From: Zanthoxylum bungeanum
Taxonomy: Eukaryota; Streptophyta; Magnoliopsida; Sapindales; Rutaceae
Direction: 5' to 3'
NCBI GenBank assembly: GCA_019454045.1
Contig: SKCR01023423.1
Location: 124,001-188,000, forward strand
DNA: 64,000 nt
The position numbers and the translations under genes were made by a program. Each line of letters starts with the position of its first letter. Within the stretch, counting starts at the first letter, position 1. This document shows positions 32,623 to 43,200 of this stretch, piece by piece. The notes beneath the pieces were generated by a model, which searched no databases, had not been told where the DNA came from, and saw only the letters and a list, made by a program, of their open reading frames with translations.

Positions 32623-34168
32623 ATGGCAGAAGGCGGAAATCACCAGTCACCGGGGAGTTCAACTGCAGACTGGATGAAGAAAATAGAAGAAAGCATGAGA
32701 TCCATGATGAACCGACTAGAGAGAATGGAAGGGATAAACAACGAGAGGTTGGTCGCTGAAACCCGGCAGAGAAGAGGCGAGATAGCAGAGGGAAAGAGGG
32801 TTGTAGATACAAGTGAAGACGATGAGCCCAGAAGAAGGGGTCCCTACGGGATAAAATCCATAGTCGTAGAAAAAGATTCACAAACAGATGACACATAGGA
32901 AGAAGAAGAAGGAAGACAATCGCCAGATTCCTCCTATGATAGTCTCCGTGACTCCAGAAGATAAGACAGGGAGTATGGCGAGAATGTGAGGGAAATTTTT
33001 AGACATGAGGAACACCGCACTCGGGGTAATGGACGCGAAGAGAGTCACAGAAGGCGACATGGAGGCACAAGTAGTGAGATGAAGTCTTGGTTAAAAAAAG
33101 AGATGGCCAAGTGGGGGTAAACCTCAAGACTGATGCAGGAGATGCCGAGACAGTGAGGAGGAATCTCCCCTCACGGAAGAAATAAGGTCGGCAAAATTCC
33201 CAAGGCGATTCAACATGCCGACCATAACACCCTATAAGGGTCATACCGACCTGAAATCCCATATTGAAAGCTTTGTCCTACTAATGGAGGTCCAATGAGT
33301 GGTAGGGGATGCCATCTGCAAAGTATTCCCCTTGACCTTGGGCGGATCCGCCATCCTGTGGTACAGAAGTCTAGCCCCGAGGAGCATCGGCAGCTTCGCA
33401 CAACTCAGAAAATCGTTTGTGCGACACTTCAAAGGGGTCTGCGTCCCTAAAAAGACAATCAGAGAGTTAAGACTCATGAAGCAAGGAGATGACGAGCCCC
33501 TGAAAGCTTTCATTGAAAGATACCATAATATAGTGCTCGAGGTCGGGGGATATGAGTCTCTCGAGGCCTTGGAAAGTTTGAAGGGAGCCCTAAAAATCGG
33601 AAATCTGTGGACCCACCTGAGGATTCAAGACGTATCGGATTGTGCCACTGCCCTGGAGTTGGCCAGAAAGTTTATCTTAATAGAGGAGGAAAAAAAGATT
33701 ACCCGAGGAGTAGACACCCGAAAGGCTAAGATGCTCAGGTCAGACAATCAGTGGGATTCGATCAGAAATTTGAGGAGACCAGTCCCGGAGCAGAAGAAAC
33801 TCAGACCGACACCTCCGAGTAGTCGTGTTCAAGAGACAAAGTCATATGTCCAAGTCAACTGTGTCGCGGGGAGGACAGTATACACCCCCCTGAACAAACC
33901 TATGGCCCAGATAGTTCAAGAAATCCAGGATAAAGGTCTGTTGGTCGAGCCTAATTTAAGGAGGTTCCCAATTAAGGAGGGAAATAGTAGGGCTTACTGT
34001 ATCTACCATAACGTAAGGGGACATGCCACAAATGGGTGCAGAGACCTGCGGGAGCAGGTAGAAGACTTGGTGAAAAAAGGCTATCTCAGTAAGTACATAG
34101 ACCATTCGGTTTTGAGGTCGACCAAAGTTGATAGCGGAAGTCATCCGGTCGGATGCGTGGAATGCTAA
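32623..34168 (+). pseudogene. Gypsy gag (retrotransposon gag domain)
   Basis: An N-terminal part at 32623-32898 (STADWMKKIEESMRSMMNRL, a coiled-coil-like start) ends in TAG. After a frame-disrupted stretch, the capsid region appears at 33200-34168: TPYKGHTDLKSHIESF, then AFPLTLGGSAILWYRSL-like sequence, FAQLRKSFVRHF, and ETIRELRLMKQ-like with EPLKAFIERY. A partial CCHC-type motif, YHNVRGHATNGC, lies near the end. A TGA at about 33296 splits the capsid domain. Start at 32623 is the first ATG after the primer site. Confidence 0.82.
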
Positions 34169-34337
34169 GATGTAGAGAAGATGTATTAAGAAGAGATATG
34201 CTCGTAGTGACCCATGTAGAGTTGCAAGAAAGGCAACGGATCCCAAAAATGTGAGTAATACCTCTTATGTCATAGGCTGACATTTGATTATGCTTGTTTA
34301 TTATGGCCCACGCAATGATTTTGTTGATATATATTTT

Positions 34338-35300
34338 ACGGCTCGGGTCTGCTCTGGTACCGCCGAGATCGATGTTTTCATTCCGACTCGGGTCTGCTCT
34401 TGTACCGCCGAGACCGATGTTTCTTTCCGGCTCGGGTCTGCTCTTGTACCGCTGAGATCGATGCTTTCTTTCCTGCTCGGGTCTGCTCTTGTACCGCCGA
34501 GACCGATGTTTCTTTCCGGCTCAGGTCTGCTCTTGTACCGCCGAGACCGATGTTTTCTTTCCGGCTCGGGTCTGCTCTTGTACCGCCGAGACCGATGTTT
34601 TCTTTCCGGCTCGGGTCTGCTCTTGTACCGCCGAGACCGATGCTTTCTTTCCGGCTCGGGTCTGCTCTTGTACTGCCGAGACTGATGTTTTCTTTAGCCG
34701 GATCTGTTCTTGTACCGCCGAGACCGATGTTTCCTTCCGGCTCGGGTCTGCTCTTGTACCGCTGAGACCGATGTTTCTTTCCGGCTCGGGTCTGCTCTTG
34801 TACCGCCGAGACCGATGTTTTCTTTCCGGCTCGGGTCTGCTCTTGTACCGCCGAGACCGATGTTTCTTTCCGGCTCGGGTCTGCTCTTGTACTGCCGAGA
34901 TCGATGTTTTCATTCCGGATCGGGTCTGCTCTTGTACCGCCGAGACCGATGTTTCTTTCCGGCTCGGGTCTGCTCTTGTACCGCCGAGACCGATGTTTCT
35001 TTCCGGCTCGGGTCTGCTCTTGTACCGCCGAGACCGATATTTTCATTCCGGCTCGGGTCTGCTCTTGAACCGTCGAGACCGATGTTTCCTTTTGGCTCGG
35101 GTCTGCTCTTGTACCGCCGAGACCGATGTTTCTTTCCGGCTCGGGTCTGCTCTTATACCGCCGAGGATGATGTTTGTCTCGGCTCGGGGCTGAATTTCGT
35201 TCCGCCGACGCCGCTTGGTTATTCGGCTCGGGACTGGATTTCGTTCCGCCGAGGCCGCTTGGTTACTCGGCTCGGGGCTGGATTTCGTTCCGCCGAGTGA
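34338..35300. repeat. 44-bp tandem repeat array, about 22 units
   Basis: The unit reads GGCTCGGGTCTGCTCTTG + TACCGCCGAGACC + GATGTTTCTTTCC, with 45-bp variants carrying one extra T. About 19 units are close copies. The last three (from about 35178) are diverged, with GGGGCTGGATTTCGTTCC. Each unit holds a short inverted repeat (CTCGG / CCGAG). Long open frames exist on both strands only because the unit lacks stops; the unit length is not a multiple of three, and I do not regard them as genes. Confidence 0.9.
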
Positions 35301-35537
35301 AACTCAACTCAAAATTAATTTAAGAGTTGTAAGTTACTCAATATTTATATTTTCTTAGATGATGTGAGCGATTTTTTTCTAATTCTCATTTGATATACAT
35401 AAATTCATATATCTAATTGAATTTAAAAATTAACTTAAGAGTTGAGGGTAACTAAAGACTTGTATTTTAATTTCATTCGAGATTTGAAAGATATTCTCCA
35501 AAAGATTACACCTGCACTAAATGGAAATCATGTGCAT

Positions 35538-35795
35538 TGTTAGATAATGAAAGAAAGTCTTGAATTCACTCTATATGAATTTACAATGGTATGAGCCTTT
35601 ATATAGGCTACATAGAAAACCAAAATAGAAAAGGAATCATATAGTCATGAATAATAATAATGAATATAGGAAATCTGCATCTAGTAGGGAAATATAATAA
35701 ATAATCACGAATCCTAAAGGTAATAGGAATTCTATTTTGGATCTTGATTCCATAATATAAATTTCCATAATAATATTCCTTAACATTCATTAACA
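35538..35795 (-). repeat. TRIM 3' LTR (left)
   Basis: It begins TGTTAGATAATG and ends TTAACA on the plus strand. It is highly similar to 36475-36732, with scattered substitutions. Confidence 0.88.
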
Positions 35796-35929
35796 CCCCC
35801 CTCAAACTCAAGCTGGTAACGAATGAGTAAGCTTGATGTTGCATCTTGAAATCAGAGAGTGGAGTCATGAAACTGAAAATCTTGAAACTTAGAGGCTGAA
35901 AACCTTGAGATAACTGATGAGCTTTAACC

Positions 35930-36290
35930 TACGAAACCCGAAGGGGAAGCTGAATCCCAAGAGGATTCCGAAGCCGAAAAGGGAGCAAAATCTCGAAAGA
36001 GAGCCGAAGCCCGAGAGTGCCAAAGCTAGAGAGGGAGCGAAATCCCGAAAGAGGGCCGAAGCCGAAGAAGGATCGAAATCCTGAATGAGAGCCGAAGCCC
36101 GAAAGAGAGCCGAAGCCCGAGAGGGAGCAAAATCTCAAAATAAAATCGAAGCCGAAAAGGGAGCGAAATCCCGAAAGAGAGCCGAAGCCGAAGAGGGAGC
36201 GAAATCCTGAAAGAGAGCCGAAGCCAGAGAGGGAATGAAATCCCTACAGAGAGCGGAAGCAAAATCTTAAAGAGAGTCGAAACCTGAAAG
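35930..36290. repeat. Degenerate purine-rich repeats inside the TRIM
   Basis: Repeats of GAGCCGAAGCCCGAAAGA and GAGGGAGCGAAATCCCGAAA alternate through the interior in a roughly 30-35 bp rhythm. The open frames on the minus strand across it (LSF-, LPL- and RL-rich) follow from the repeat and are not taken as genes. Confidence 0.7.
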
Positions 36291-36474
36291 GAGTCGGCCA
36301 GAGCACACTTGTGAAGGGGTGGTGCGAAGGGGTTGCGTGTGAGAAAAGCAATGTGGTGATTGGAAACGGGGGGCGCGTGAGGGTCACGTAATTATGGTAG
36401 CTGTGATCCCCCACGTGCCAATGAGAATCAGAGAGAGTGAAACTAGAAAAATCAGAGCCTGATGTCTGATACCA

Positions 36475-36732
36475 TGTTAGATAATGAAAGAAAGTCTTGA
36501 ATTTACTCTATATGAATTTACAATGTTATGAGCCTTTATATAGGCTACATAATAAACCAAAATAGAAAAGGAATCATATAGTCATGAATAATAATAATAA
36601 TGAATATAAGATATCTACATCTAGTAGGAAAATATAATAAAATCACGAATCCTAAAAGTAATAGGAATTCTATTTTAGATCTTGATTCCATAATATAGAT
36701 TTCTATAATAATATTTTTAACATTCCTTTACA
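36475..36732 (-). repeat. TRIM 5' LTR (right)
   Basis: It has the same length and ends (TGTTAGATAATG...TTTACA) as the left copy. The tRNA-Met-type primer site complement (TCTGATACCA) immediately precedes it on the plus strand. Confidence 0.88.
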
Positions 36733-36759
36733 AAAATACTTACAATCTTTATTCGACAG

Positions 36760-37404
36760 TGAAGTGGCGCTGGAGTACTTGAGAACATCAATGAATATGG
36801 TGAGGAAACTACTCGAAATCTTATTCAAAAATCTGGGGGTGACAGTGGATGAATCCGAAATTGATGCAATCATTGGGTGCAAAATGGTGAACATGAACTT
36901 CTACCCTACATGTCCTAATCCAGAGCTCACCGTCGGCGTCGGCCGTCACTCGGACATGGGCACACTTACCATTTTACTATAAGATGGAATCGGTGGATTG
37001 TATGTTAAATTTGAAGAAGATGAAAAAGAAGACATACCTGCAGATATTGGAAAGAAAGGAGATTGGATTGAAATTCCTCCGGTTCCTGATGCTTTAGTCA
37101 TCAATGTTGGCGACACTTTACAGGTTGTATATAGTCAAAATATATTTCCAATAACTCATAGCTCAAAATTTTTCTAATTTTTTTTATTTTATTTTATCGC
37201 ATGGTTTAGATACTAAGCAATGGAAGGTACAAAAGTGCCGAACACAGAGTCCGTACAACAAGCACCCAATCAAGAGTGTCAGTTCCAATCTTCACCATGC
37301 CAAAACCAACGGCAAAGATCGGGCCGCTGCCTCAGCTGGAGGAGAAAGAAGGGTCTCAATTTCAAGAGCTTCTGTTTTAAGATTACATGAACAATTTTTT
37401 TTAG
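36760..37404 (+). pseudogene. S8H: Scopoletin 8-hydroxylase-like dioxygenase, copy B (exon 1 missing)
   Basis: Only exons 2 (36760-37123) and 3 (37210-37404) remain. Exon 2 shows [15 protein letters not shown] and the iron-binding GRHSDMG; exon 3 shows SAEHRV, the RxS motif in SRVSVPIF, and DYMNNFF. Relative to copy A it has TAA for CAA at 36980-36982 and TAA for CAA at 37378-37380. It shares the extra T that ends the protein after FF (37402-37404). It lacks the 1-bp insertion and the exon 2 TAG of copy A. Exon 1 is absent; the TRIM and the Gypsy element occupy the upstream DNA. Confidence 0.87.
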
Positions 37405-40291
37405 CAATGCTCACGATGGAAAGATGTCTCTTAATTTTGCAAGAGCTATATAGCTTCCCCTCGGTAACATAATGATAGCTGCATATACAATCCATGCATG
37501 ATACATGCATGCATGCATGTTAAATAAGTTTCATGTATTGCTGTAACTCTAGCTTTTCTCCTTACAATAGCGGTTATATTTTATTATAGTCTATGCTTTC
37601 TTGTATGTAATAAAATGAAATATCATATATAATATGGTGAGTCAAATATATGTATCCTGAGAATATTTTGTTAACCACCGTCAGTTGCTTGTGGTGGTAG
37701 TATTTTATTTACAATCAATTTACATTATGACAATTATTGAAATAAAGACATCCTAGAGATAGTTACATAATTTTATCTAATCACAACTAGAGTTTAAACT
37801 ATACATATGTGTTATCATTATCAAATCTCCCTCAAATTCTAGAGAAGATCTCGGATGTTGAGTTTTGACAAAAAAAAAAAAAGGAATAATGACTTTGATA
37901 AACTATTTCTGAAGATATCTACAATTTGAAACTATATGTAATATATAAGATCAAGATACGTGAGCCACTTAATCTTTGCAGCTATAAGTGCCAAGATTCA
38001 ATATTCATATTCGCAATTAGATCTTGAAATTCTAAGTTATTTTCTTATATTCCACAAAAATAAGATTATTGCTTATATACATGGCATTTCCATATGTGGG
38101 TGAGGGTAGGTGGAAAACCTACCCAATCGGTATTATAATATGAATAGATTGAAGGAAAAGACATACGTACTCTTATCATTTTTTATTTTAAGGATGTAAG
38201 AATAAATGTAAATTGTTAGTAATTTTACAGTAATTATATAATTGGTAAGATATAAAATTATGAAATTGAATTAATCAAATATGAAACAAACAAAATCGAA
38301 AATGTGAATAAAATTGAGATATAAAGATAAAATTAGAGGCACGTGTAGCACATAGTGTCCTTAAAACAGATTTGTCTTCTACCGTTGGTACTTAGGATTA
38401 TTTCAACTTTCGTTTCCAATGATACAACTACAACGAAATATTTTTGGCACACAACCATGTTATGTCAAGTGGATTTCTAATATATTTGAACTCTTTCCAC
38501 AAAAAACTGAATACAATTATGATGATATATATAACGTCAAAACAAAATAATAAAATATAAGATGGTGTGGTTGTGTGATACATGTTCTCTATATGGAACT
38601 CTAAGGAATGAACCAATATCTAATCATTCATGGGGAATTCAAAAAGTTATATCATCATATAACTTTTCAAATTTATAATTGTCGAATTTAATTATAGTCA
38701 TTAATTTGGCAATTAATTAATTGTAACTTTTCAAATTCATAATTGTCATATTTAATTCTAGTAGCGTCAAAAATTAAAAGGAAATTATAAAGTGTGGCTT
38801 ATACAGAATGTGACTCGACAAATATCGATATTTGTATACGATTTGCAATTTATAAGCCACCCTTATGGTATTTTTTTTTTAAAAAAAAAATTACTGATTT
38901 TTACAATTTAGTCGGTCTATTCTAAAAACGCTCATGCAAAGGAGATTCTCTAATAATTTGTTGATTAATTCTCAAATAATCAATTTTAATATATTAATGT
39001 CACATTTACTAAGGATGAATCCATTTTTATTACTTATGAAATGAGTGATTAAAAATATAAGTGGTAAAAACAATTTCTACTAGTAATTTGTAAAACCTAC
39101 CGAAATGGCTCTTTAAATGAGGGCTTTATTCACAGGAAAATTTGTAGAGTTGGGCAGGCGAATCAAGATAAATGACTAGGGGATTTCCTGCCAGAGTTCC
39201 CTACCTTGGGGTGTCATCAATGTTGGCGGTTGGCAGATCGGTTAATGCTTTACATTTGATTTTTGATGGGACAAAAGATGTATGAATAATTATACATGTG
39301 AGAATGTGTATAAAAATGCTTGATTTTCGTAATATATTACTTAATATAAATAAGTTTCAAATTGTAAATATAATCATGTTATTACATATAAAATGAATGT
39401 ATTATATGAAATTATGGACATAAACAAATATAATTAGATTTTTCTAAGTAGCAGTGTGTAAAGCATAATATTATTTTGGTACTAATGTTTCATTGTTAAA
39501 ATGTTCATGAGAATGTGCTCCATAATCTCATTTGTATTCAGGTTATACATTGATATGACTCGATTTTAAAATCATTTTAATTTGTTTCAATTATTTTGTC
39601 GGTCATTCAATCATGTCATTTAATTCAGCTTATACGGTCATATTTCACTAATTAATTCAATTATCATTTCAATTAATTATAACCTTATATTTTAGAGTGA
39701 CACGTGGTAACATCTGATGGTCTAGAAGATAAAAATAATATGTCCTCAAGGGGCGTGACTTAGGATCTGACTTCTAAATCCTGGAATCAAATCCATGTGG
39801 TGTATTTTTTATAAGAACATGTGAGAATCAAGGATTTTATCTTAATTATTTAAGATCGGGTTTGATGATTTGGCAGTGAGATTTCTATTTTTTTTTTTAA
39901 AATAAAAAGTAAAAAGTAAAAATAATAGTAAATAAGAAGTAAGATAAGATAAGATACTAGCCCAGTAGCTTGATATAAGTTGATCACGTACTCAAAAACT
40001 CATTGGCTGTATTGGGCTAATCACACCAGTTCAAGGCCCATTTAACGGCCCACTTTGTTACCATCTCAACTTCATCAATAAGCCTAACAAGAAGGAAAAT
40101 AAGGCGGTGATTGCAACGGAACATAACAAACAAACTGACGAAACAACAGGAGGAAGCGAAAGCCCATTTGGCCACGTGTTTTTTTGACCAAGTACTCAAG
40201 TGCGTCACTGTCCCCACTTCAAAGTTCCTTGTCTTGACGACATAGCTCTCTCGAGCTGTCCCTCAAAACTTCACAGTTGGTGATTCGAGAC
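37405..40291. other. Intergenic, shared with unit A, no gene
   Basis: It aligns with 12446-16460 apart from insertions. It lacks the CACTA MITE and the hAT-like element. It has a 160-bp segment at 39090-39250 that unit A lacks, and a smaller extra segment near 38106-38165. A SINE-like repeat lies at 39745-39880. The last 130 bp is the ABA3-B promoter with the same G-box (GCCACGTGTTT). Confidence 0.6.
39745..39880 (+). repeat. SINE-like short repeat, copy 2
   Basis: This is the unit B duplicate of 14945-15085 and keeps a fuller 3' end (GATGATTTGGCAGTGAG). Its B-box-like segment reads GGAATCAAATCCA. Confidence 0.5.
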
Positions 40292-43200
40292 ATGGATTAC
40301 AGAGACAAAGAAGAATTTTTGAAAGAATTTGGTGAAGATTACGGATACCCAAATGGCCCAAAAAGCATTGACGAAATCAGAGCTACTGAATAGAAACGAC
40401 TGGAAAATGGTGAGCTTTTTTTTTTTTTTTTTTTTTTAATTTGGTTGCTGTAATTGTGTTTTGTGAGAATTAGTTTATGGGAAAGCTTGAGTTTTGCTTA
40501 TTGCTGCTAGTATTGGTTCATATTGTAGGTACTGTTTATTTGGATCATGCTGGAGCAACTTTTTATTCTGAGTTGCAGCTGGAAGCAATTTTCAAAGATT
40601 TGAATACTAATGTTTATGGGAATCCCCGTATCCTGTTTATTAAATATGTTCTTTTGGCCGTCAAGTTTGTTAATTTTTTGGAAACTTGTAAAATTTTTAT
40701 ATGCATATGTATTTGTCTCTTAGTTATAGCTTTACTTGAATTAAATGAAAGTTTTTGTTTCATTATCAGCAATTATATATCCTTAATTCAAATTTAGATA
40801 GCCAAAGTGATACTAGTTCGGCCACTTGTGACATTGTAAGGGAAGCACGGCAACAGGTACTGTTTGCTATTTGTTGATATGCATATTATTTTTTGAATTT
40901 TTGAATATTTGAAGGTTGTGTTAGAATGCATAAACTGATAAAGGAAGATGTGTACGTAGACATTAACCCTATTAGTTGTGCTCTACTACTGTTCGTGAAT
41001 CATCTGTGGCGATTGGCATTTAAGCCCGGGATGCTTTTTTTATGGTGTCTGTAGTTCTGGAGGAACTCATAAAAAAAATCTGTTCTTGAGATAGGTCCTT
41101 GATTATTGCAATGCGTCTGCGAAAGACTATAAATGCATATTTACTTCTGGGGCGACAGCTGCATTGAAGCTGGTTGGAGAGGCCTTTCCATGGAGTCATC
41201 AGAGTGGTTTTATGTACACGATGGAGAATCACAATAGTGTACTTGGTATCAGAGAGTATCCTATTCCTACCATTCTAGCTTGCCTTTCTTGTTATTCTTG
41301 CTAAATCTTATTTTTAAGAAATGTTTTCGCATTTGGAGCCTTGTTTCAATGTAAATGGGAAATGGAATTGGTCAACCTTATGGAATGGATGACATAGATA
41401 ATCTTTATCTGTTCTAGAGCTTAGCATTTTCATTTTCAATACTATCGGGTCTTAAGGACTCTAAATCCGTAGTCAAGTTTACCTTAACTATTTATAGATA
41501 TGCTCTTAGCCAAGGAGCTGCAGCTTTTGCAGTAGATGTTGAGGAGGCTGTGCATAATGGTGGATTGTCTGAAAGTGAAATCCTTAACACATCTATGAAG
41601 GTATCGCTGCACCCAATACAAAGAAGAAAAGAAGCTAAATTTCCAGAAAGAGATCTTGCAGGTGAGTCTTAGGTTTGCAAATGATAGCTATTATAAACCG
41701 TTTCCGAAGAGATTATGATAAGACATCTCTTTTGACTCATCTTTGTAGTATCTGTATACAAATTTTTTTGTTTCTGTGGCCCTTAAATAGTTAGCAGTTT
41801 GTGGAATGTACATGAACATGTATTGCTTATTTTAGTTCGCACAATTTTGATTCTGTGAATTGCTTATAAGTTCTTTCCGTCTATAAGTTACCCTAGTTAA
41901 TACAATATAAGCAATCTTACATGGTAAATTATTCCGATAATGAAATGAGTTGTATATAAAAGTGTGGCCTTTTTTTGAATTCTCCATTGGAGTCTAGAAG
42001 TTCTTTTGGAGAGAACTTTTTAAGATTAATCTCAAATAATTTTTGTTCTTACCTTATCCGACTGGGAGAAACAATCTTCTTGATCAAGGTGGTATTTATG
42101 CCTTATAATGGGATGAGTGTCTCCTTTCAGATGGAAGAAAATCAGCTCTAAAACAAATTAGTATCCTTGGGGTGTTTAATTAATACTTTTATGGGAGGGA
42201 AAGGGAACATCATTCTACGCTGCAATGATATCTTTTGAGACTGATTTTGCTAAAAAAAATTACTTCATCGTATTACAGGTGATGCACATAACTTATTTGC
42301 ATTTCCCTCAGAGTGCAATTTCTCAGGTTCAAGGTTCAATCTTGACTTGGTTCACATTATGAAGAAAAACCCAGAAACAATTTTGGAAGGCTCTCCTTTT
42401 AGCAAGTATGTAGTTGGACCATACTGTGACATTTTGTTTTTAGGCATTCGTTACTTTTTCTTCCGTTAGAAAATTTGTAGTTAAACCAATTATCTTTTCT
42501 TTTCTTTTCTTTTTTGGGATTGTATTAATCATCGGTGTTTTGAACATGTTGATACTTTCCTACTTCTTTGGCATATATTTGACTGCCAGTTCTTTTAATT
42601 TTTCTATCGTTGTGTTATATATAGGGGTCGTTGGATGGTCTTGATTGATGCTGCAAAAGGATGTGTCACACAACCACCAGATTTGTCAAAATATCCCGCT
42701 GATTTTGTTGTGATGTCATTCTATAAGGTAGTATATATGGCTTTGAGCTCATTCAAAGTAAAATAAATTCCTATGATTGCATATTGATGTTTTTCCGTTG
42801 TGTTGTTTTTGTCTAGATATATGGTTGCATATTGATGTTTTTCCGTTGTGTTGTTTTTGTCTAGATATTTGGTTACCCAACTGGAATTGGTGCTCTTGTT
42901 ATGCGAAATGGTATGCAATTGAGTGGACTAACTTTAAAAATTTGAAATTATGTCAATGTGGTTTAGGAAGATTTTACCTCACTAAATTTAAATTCTATCC
43001 CTCCACATATTGACTTGCTGTTAATTTAAGTCGTTTAGCTATTGATTGTAGCACTACGATATGTCAAGCAAATGAAATTTCAAAAAATAAATATATTTCT
43101 TCTAATACTTTTCCCAATTATTGTAATCTGCAGATGCTGCCAAGCTACTAAAGAAGACCTACTTTGGTGGAGGTTTGAGCTTTAATTTTTATTTATTATA

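Larger units (their letters stand above)
31883..35300 (+). mobile_element. Ty3/Gypsy-type gag element, 3' LTR missing
   Basis: The element has a 5' LTR (31883-32569), a primer site, decayed gag frames (32623-34168) and a long 44-bp tandem array (34338-35300). No pol domains and no second LTR are visible; unit B intronic sequence begins right after the array. It is therefore a deleted or non-autonomous derivative. It lies between units A and B, so it marks the duplication junction or inserted near it. Confidence 0.8.
35538..36732 (-). mobile_element. TRIM-like miniature LTR retrotransposon (1195 bp)
   Basis: Two 258-bp LTRs (35538-35795 and 36475-36732) flank a 679-bp non-coding interior. On the minus strand the primer site TGGTATCAGA lies directly next to the right LTR (36465-36474), and a polypurine stretch (GAGGGGGG) abuts the left LTR, so the element is in minus orientation. 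It splits S8H-B intron 1; unit A is uninterrupted there (about 11616). A clean target duplication is not visible. It has no coding capacity, fitting a terminal-repeat retrotransposon in miniature. Confidence 0.85.

Noticed and set aside
34378..35193. Long open frames (up to 234 residues) on both strands
   Set aside because: They run through the 44-bp tandem repeat, which lacks stop codons in several frames. The repeat unit is not a multiple of three, so the frames encode a rotating low-complexity pattern and no domain.
34338..35300. Possible CRISPR-like array
   Set aside because: The units are contiguous, with no unique spacers between repeats, and the context is a plant Gypsy element. It is a minisatellite.
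35929..36262. Leu/Arg/Phe-rich frames on the minus strand
   Set aside because: They are translations of the purine-rich repeat inside the TRIM and have no protein-like features.
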